From Planctomycetota bacterium (lineage in GTDB: Bacteria; Planctomycetota; J058), in NCBI GenBank assembly GCA_019636275.1, contig JAHBXY010000071.1, forward strand, positions 1 to 43,272: 43,272 bases of DNA, read 5' to 3'. Both the position numbers and the translations under genes were made by a program. Of this stretch, positions 42,482 through 43,272 are shown one piece after another. The notes beneath the pieces are model-generated. The model was given only the letters and a program-made list of their open reading frames with translations. It was not told where the DNA came from and did not search any database. The stretch's first letter is position 1. Every line of letters begins with the position of its first letter.

Positions 42482-43272
42482 GTGACGGCGACGCGGTGGC
42501 GGCTGTTCGCCGGCAAGGGCGGCGTGGGCAAGACGACCTGCGCGGCGGCCGCCGCCCTCGACGCCGCCGCGCGCGGCGCGCGCGTGCTGCTCGTGTCGAC
42601 CGACCCGGCCCACTCCCTCGGCGACGCGCTCCGCCGCCGGCTGGGGCCGCGGCCGACGCGGGTGGCGGGGCTGCACGCGTGCGAGCTGGACGCGCGGGCC
42701 GCGCTGCGCGGCTGGCTCGACGCGCGCCGCGGGGCGTTCGTGCAGGCGGCGGCCCGGGGCACGGTCCTGCGCGAGGACGAGGCGGAGCGGCTCCTCGGGC
42801 TGGCCGTGCCGGGGGCCGACGAGCTCATGGGCCTGCTCGAGGTCGACCGGCTGGCGCGCGCCGGCCGCCACGACCTCGTGGTCGTCGACACGGCGCCGAC
42901 CGGCCACACGCTGCGGCTGCTCGACGCGCCCGAGGCGCTCGGCCGGCTGGCGCGCGTCCTCGACGGGCTGCTGGCCAAGCACCGCTGGCTGGCGGAGCGC
43001 TTCGGGCGCGGGCACCGCCCCGACGCGGCCGACGCGCTCGTCGCCGAGCTGGCGGGCGACGCGGCGCGGCTGACGACGCGGCTGCGCGACCCGGCCGCCT
43101 GCGCGGTCACCTGGGTGCTCGGCCCCGAGGACCTGCCCGTGGCCGAGACCCGGGCGGGGCTGCAGGCGCTCGCCGGGCTGGGCGTGGCCACGAGCGAGGT
43201 GGTCGTCAACCGCCTGACGCGCGCGCGCGGCTGCCCGGCCTGCCGGGCGCGCGCCGCGGCCGAGCGCGAGAG
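42482..43272 (+). CDS. ArsA/Get3-family ATPase (truncated by window)
   Basis: The first 263 codons of a gene that runs off the right edge. It has the deviant Walker A (P-loop) LFAGKGGVGKTTCAAAAALD with the intradimer Lys, LLVSTDPAHSLGDAL (switch I region), and VVVDTAPTGHTLRLLDAPEA (switch II, D-T-A-P-T-G-H), as in the ArsA/Get3 ATPase family. Later it has VVVNRLTRARGCPACRARA, with the Cys-x2-Cys pair (CPAC) where Get3/ArsA relatives have metal- or dimer-linking cysteines. Family members drive metalloid export or chaperone tail-anchored membrane proteins. It follows the gvp operon after two repeat units; whether it belongs with it is unclear. Confidence 0.88.
   Translation, partial: MTATRWRLFAGKGGVGKTTCAAAAALDAAARGARVLLVSTDPAHSLGDALRRRLGPRPTRVAGLHACELDARAALRGWLDARRGAFVQAAARGTVLREDEAERLLGLAVPGADELMGLLEVDRLARAGRHDLVVVDTAPTGHTLRLLDAPEALGRLARVLDGLLAKHRWLAERFGRGHRPDAADALVAELAGDAARLTTRLRDPAACAVTWVLGPEDLPVAETRAGLQALAGLGVATSEVVVNRLTRARGCPACRARAAAERE

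Overview
This 43.3 kb window is extremely G+C-rich bacterial DNA, densely coded on both strands. It carries lipoprotein signal peptides with CGGGG-type starts, many secreted proteins, an FGE/sulfatase-modifying-factor domain protein, RING-like zinc domains and small paralogous proteins of unknown function. This fits a high-GC Planctomycetota or a similar bacterium with a complex envelope, such as Myxococcota. There is no rRNA or other phylogenetic marker here, so that assignment is inference.

Layout. (1) 1-1571: end of xseA, then xseB-ispA. (2) 1573-3423 (minus): a three-gene operon (small protein, lipoprotein, a protein with a recurring N-terminal module) trailed by a decayed DUF6194 gene. 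(3) 3477-5621: fused formiminotransferase-cyclodeaminase and two small membrane or secreted proteins. (4) 5648-8205: a divergent pair, a membrane-anchored RING/Ig/FGE protein and a single-domain response regulator. (5) 8562-18035: a carbohydrate-related stretch with a lyase-like lipoprotein overlapping a GH88/GH105 hydrolase, a small heat-shock protein, a GT-B glycosyltransferase, a lipoprotein and a clan GH-A-like lipoprotein. (6) 18270-25925: a PEBP protein, a TPR protein, a module protein overlapping a protein built like the N-terminal half of GyrB but with ATPase residues missing, a stand-alone module, MsrA, an amine oxidase and a hypothetical protein. (7) 26134-33088: membrane proteins, signal peptidase I, a secreted NlpC/P60-like protein, an S10 serine carboxypeptidase, an OsmC protein and a secreted propeller-like protein. 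(8) 33086-34369: a dead IS630 element. (9) 34567-43272: a sigma-54 activator followed by a gas-vesicle-type operon (two GvpA/J-family proteins, soluble hybrid-free histidine kinase, two receiver proteins, GvpF/L, GvpG), then an ArsA/Get3-type ATPase cut by the window edge.

The most interesting features are noncoding or cryptic. A dispersed repeat of about 190 bp with a long hairpin starts within 0 to 3 bases of the upstream stop codon in every complete or partial copy (A-D), and two copies show compensatory stem changes around an identical loop. Two other palindromic elements (about 208 and 220 bp) sit exactly between convergent genes. One is bounded by CTAG at both ends and carries G-quadruplex-capable arms on opposite strands. 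A GyrB-like protein lacking the Mg-binding Asn, the ATP lid and the catalytic Lys is operonic with a member of a local paralogous family. The gas-vesicle operon has a phosphorelay embedded between shell and accessory genes, and its GvpF/L carries a histone-H1-like Lys/Ala tail. Several genes have a TANNNT box only 6-7 nt before the start codon, suggesting leaderless transcripts. No tRNA, rRNA or CRISPR array was seen.
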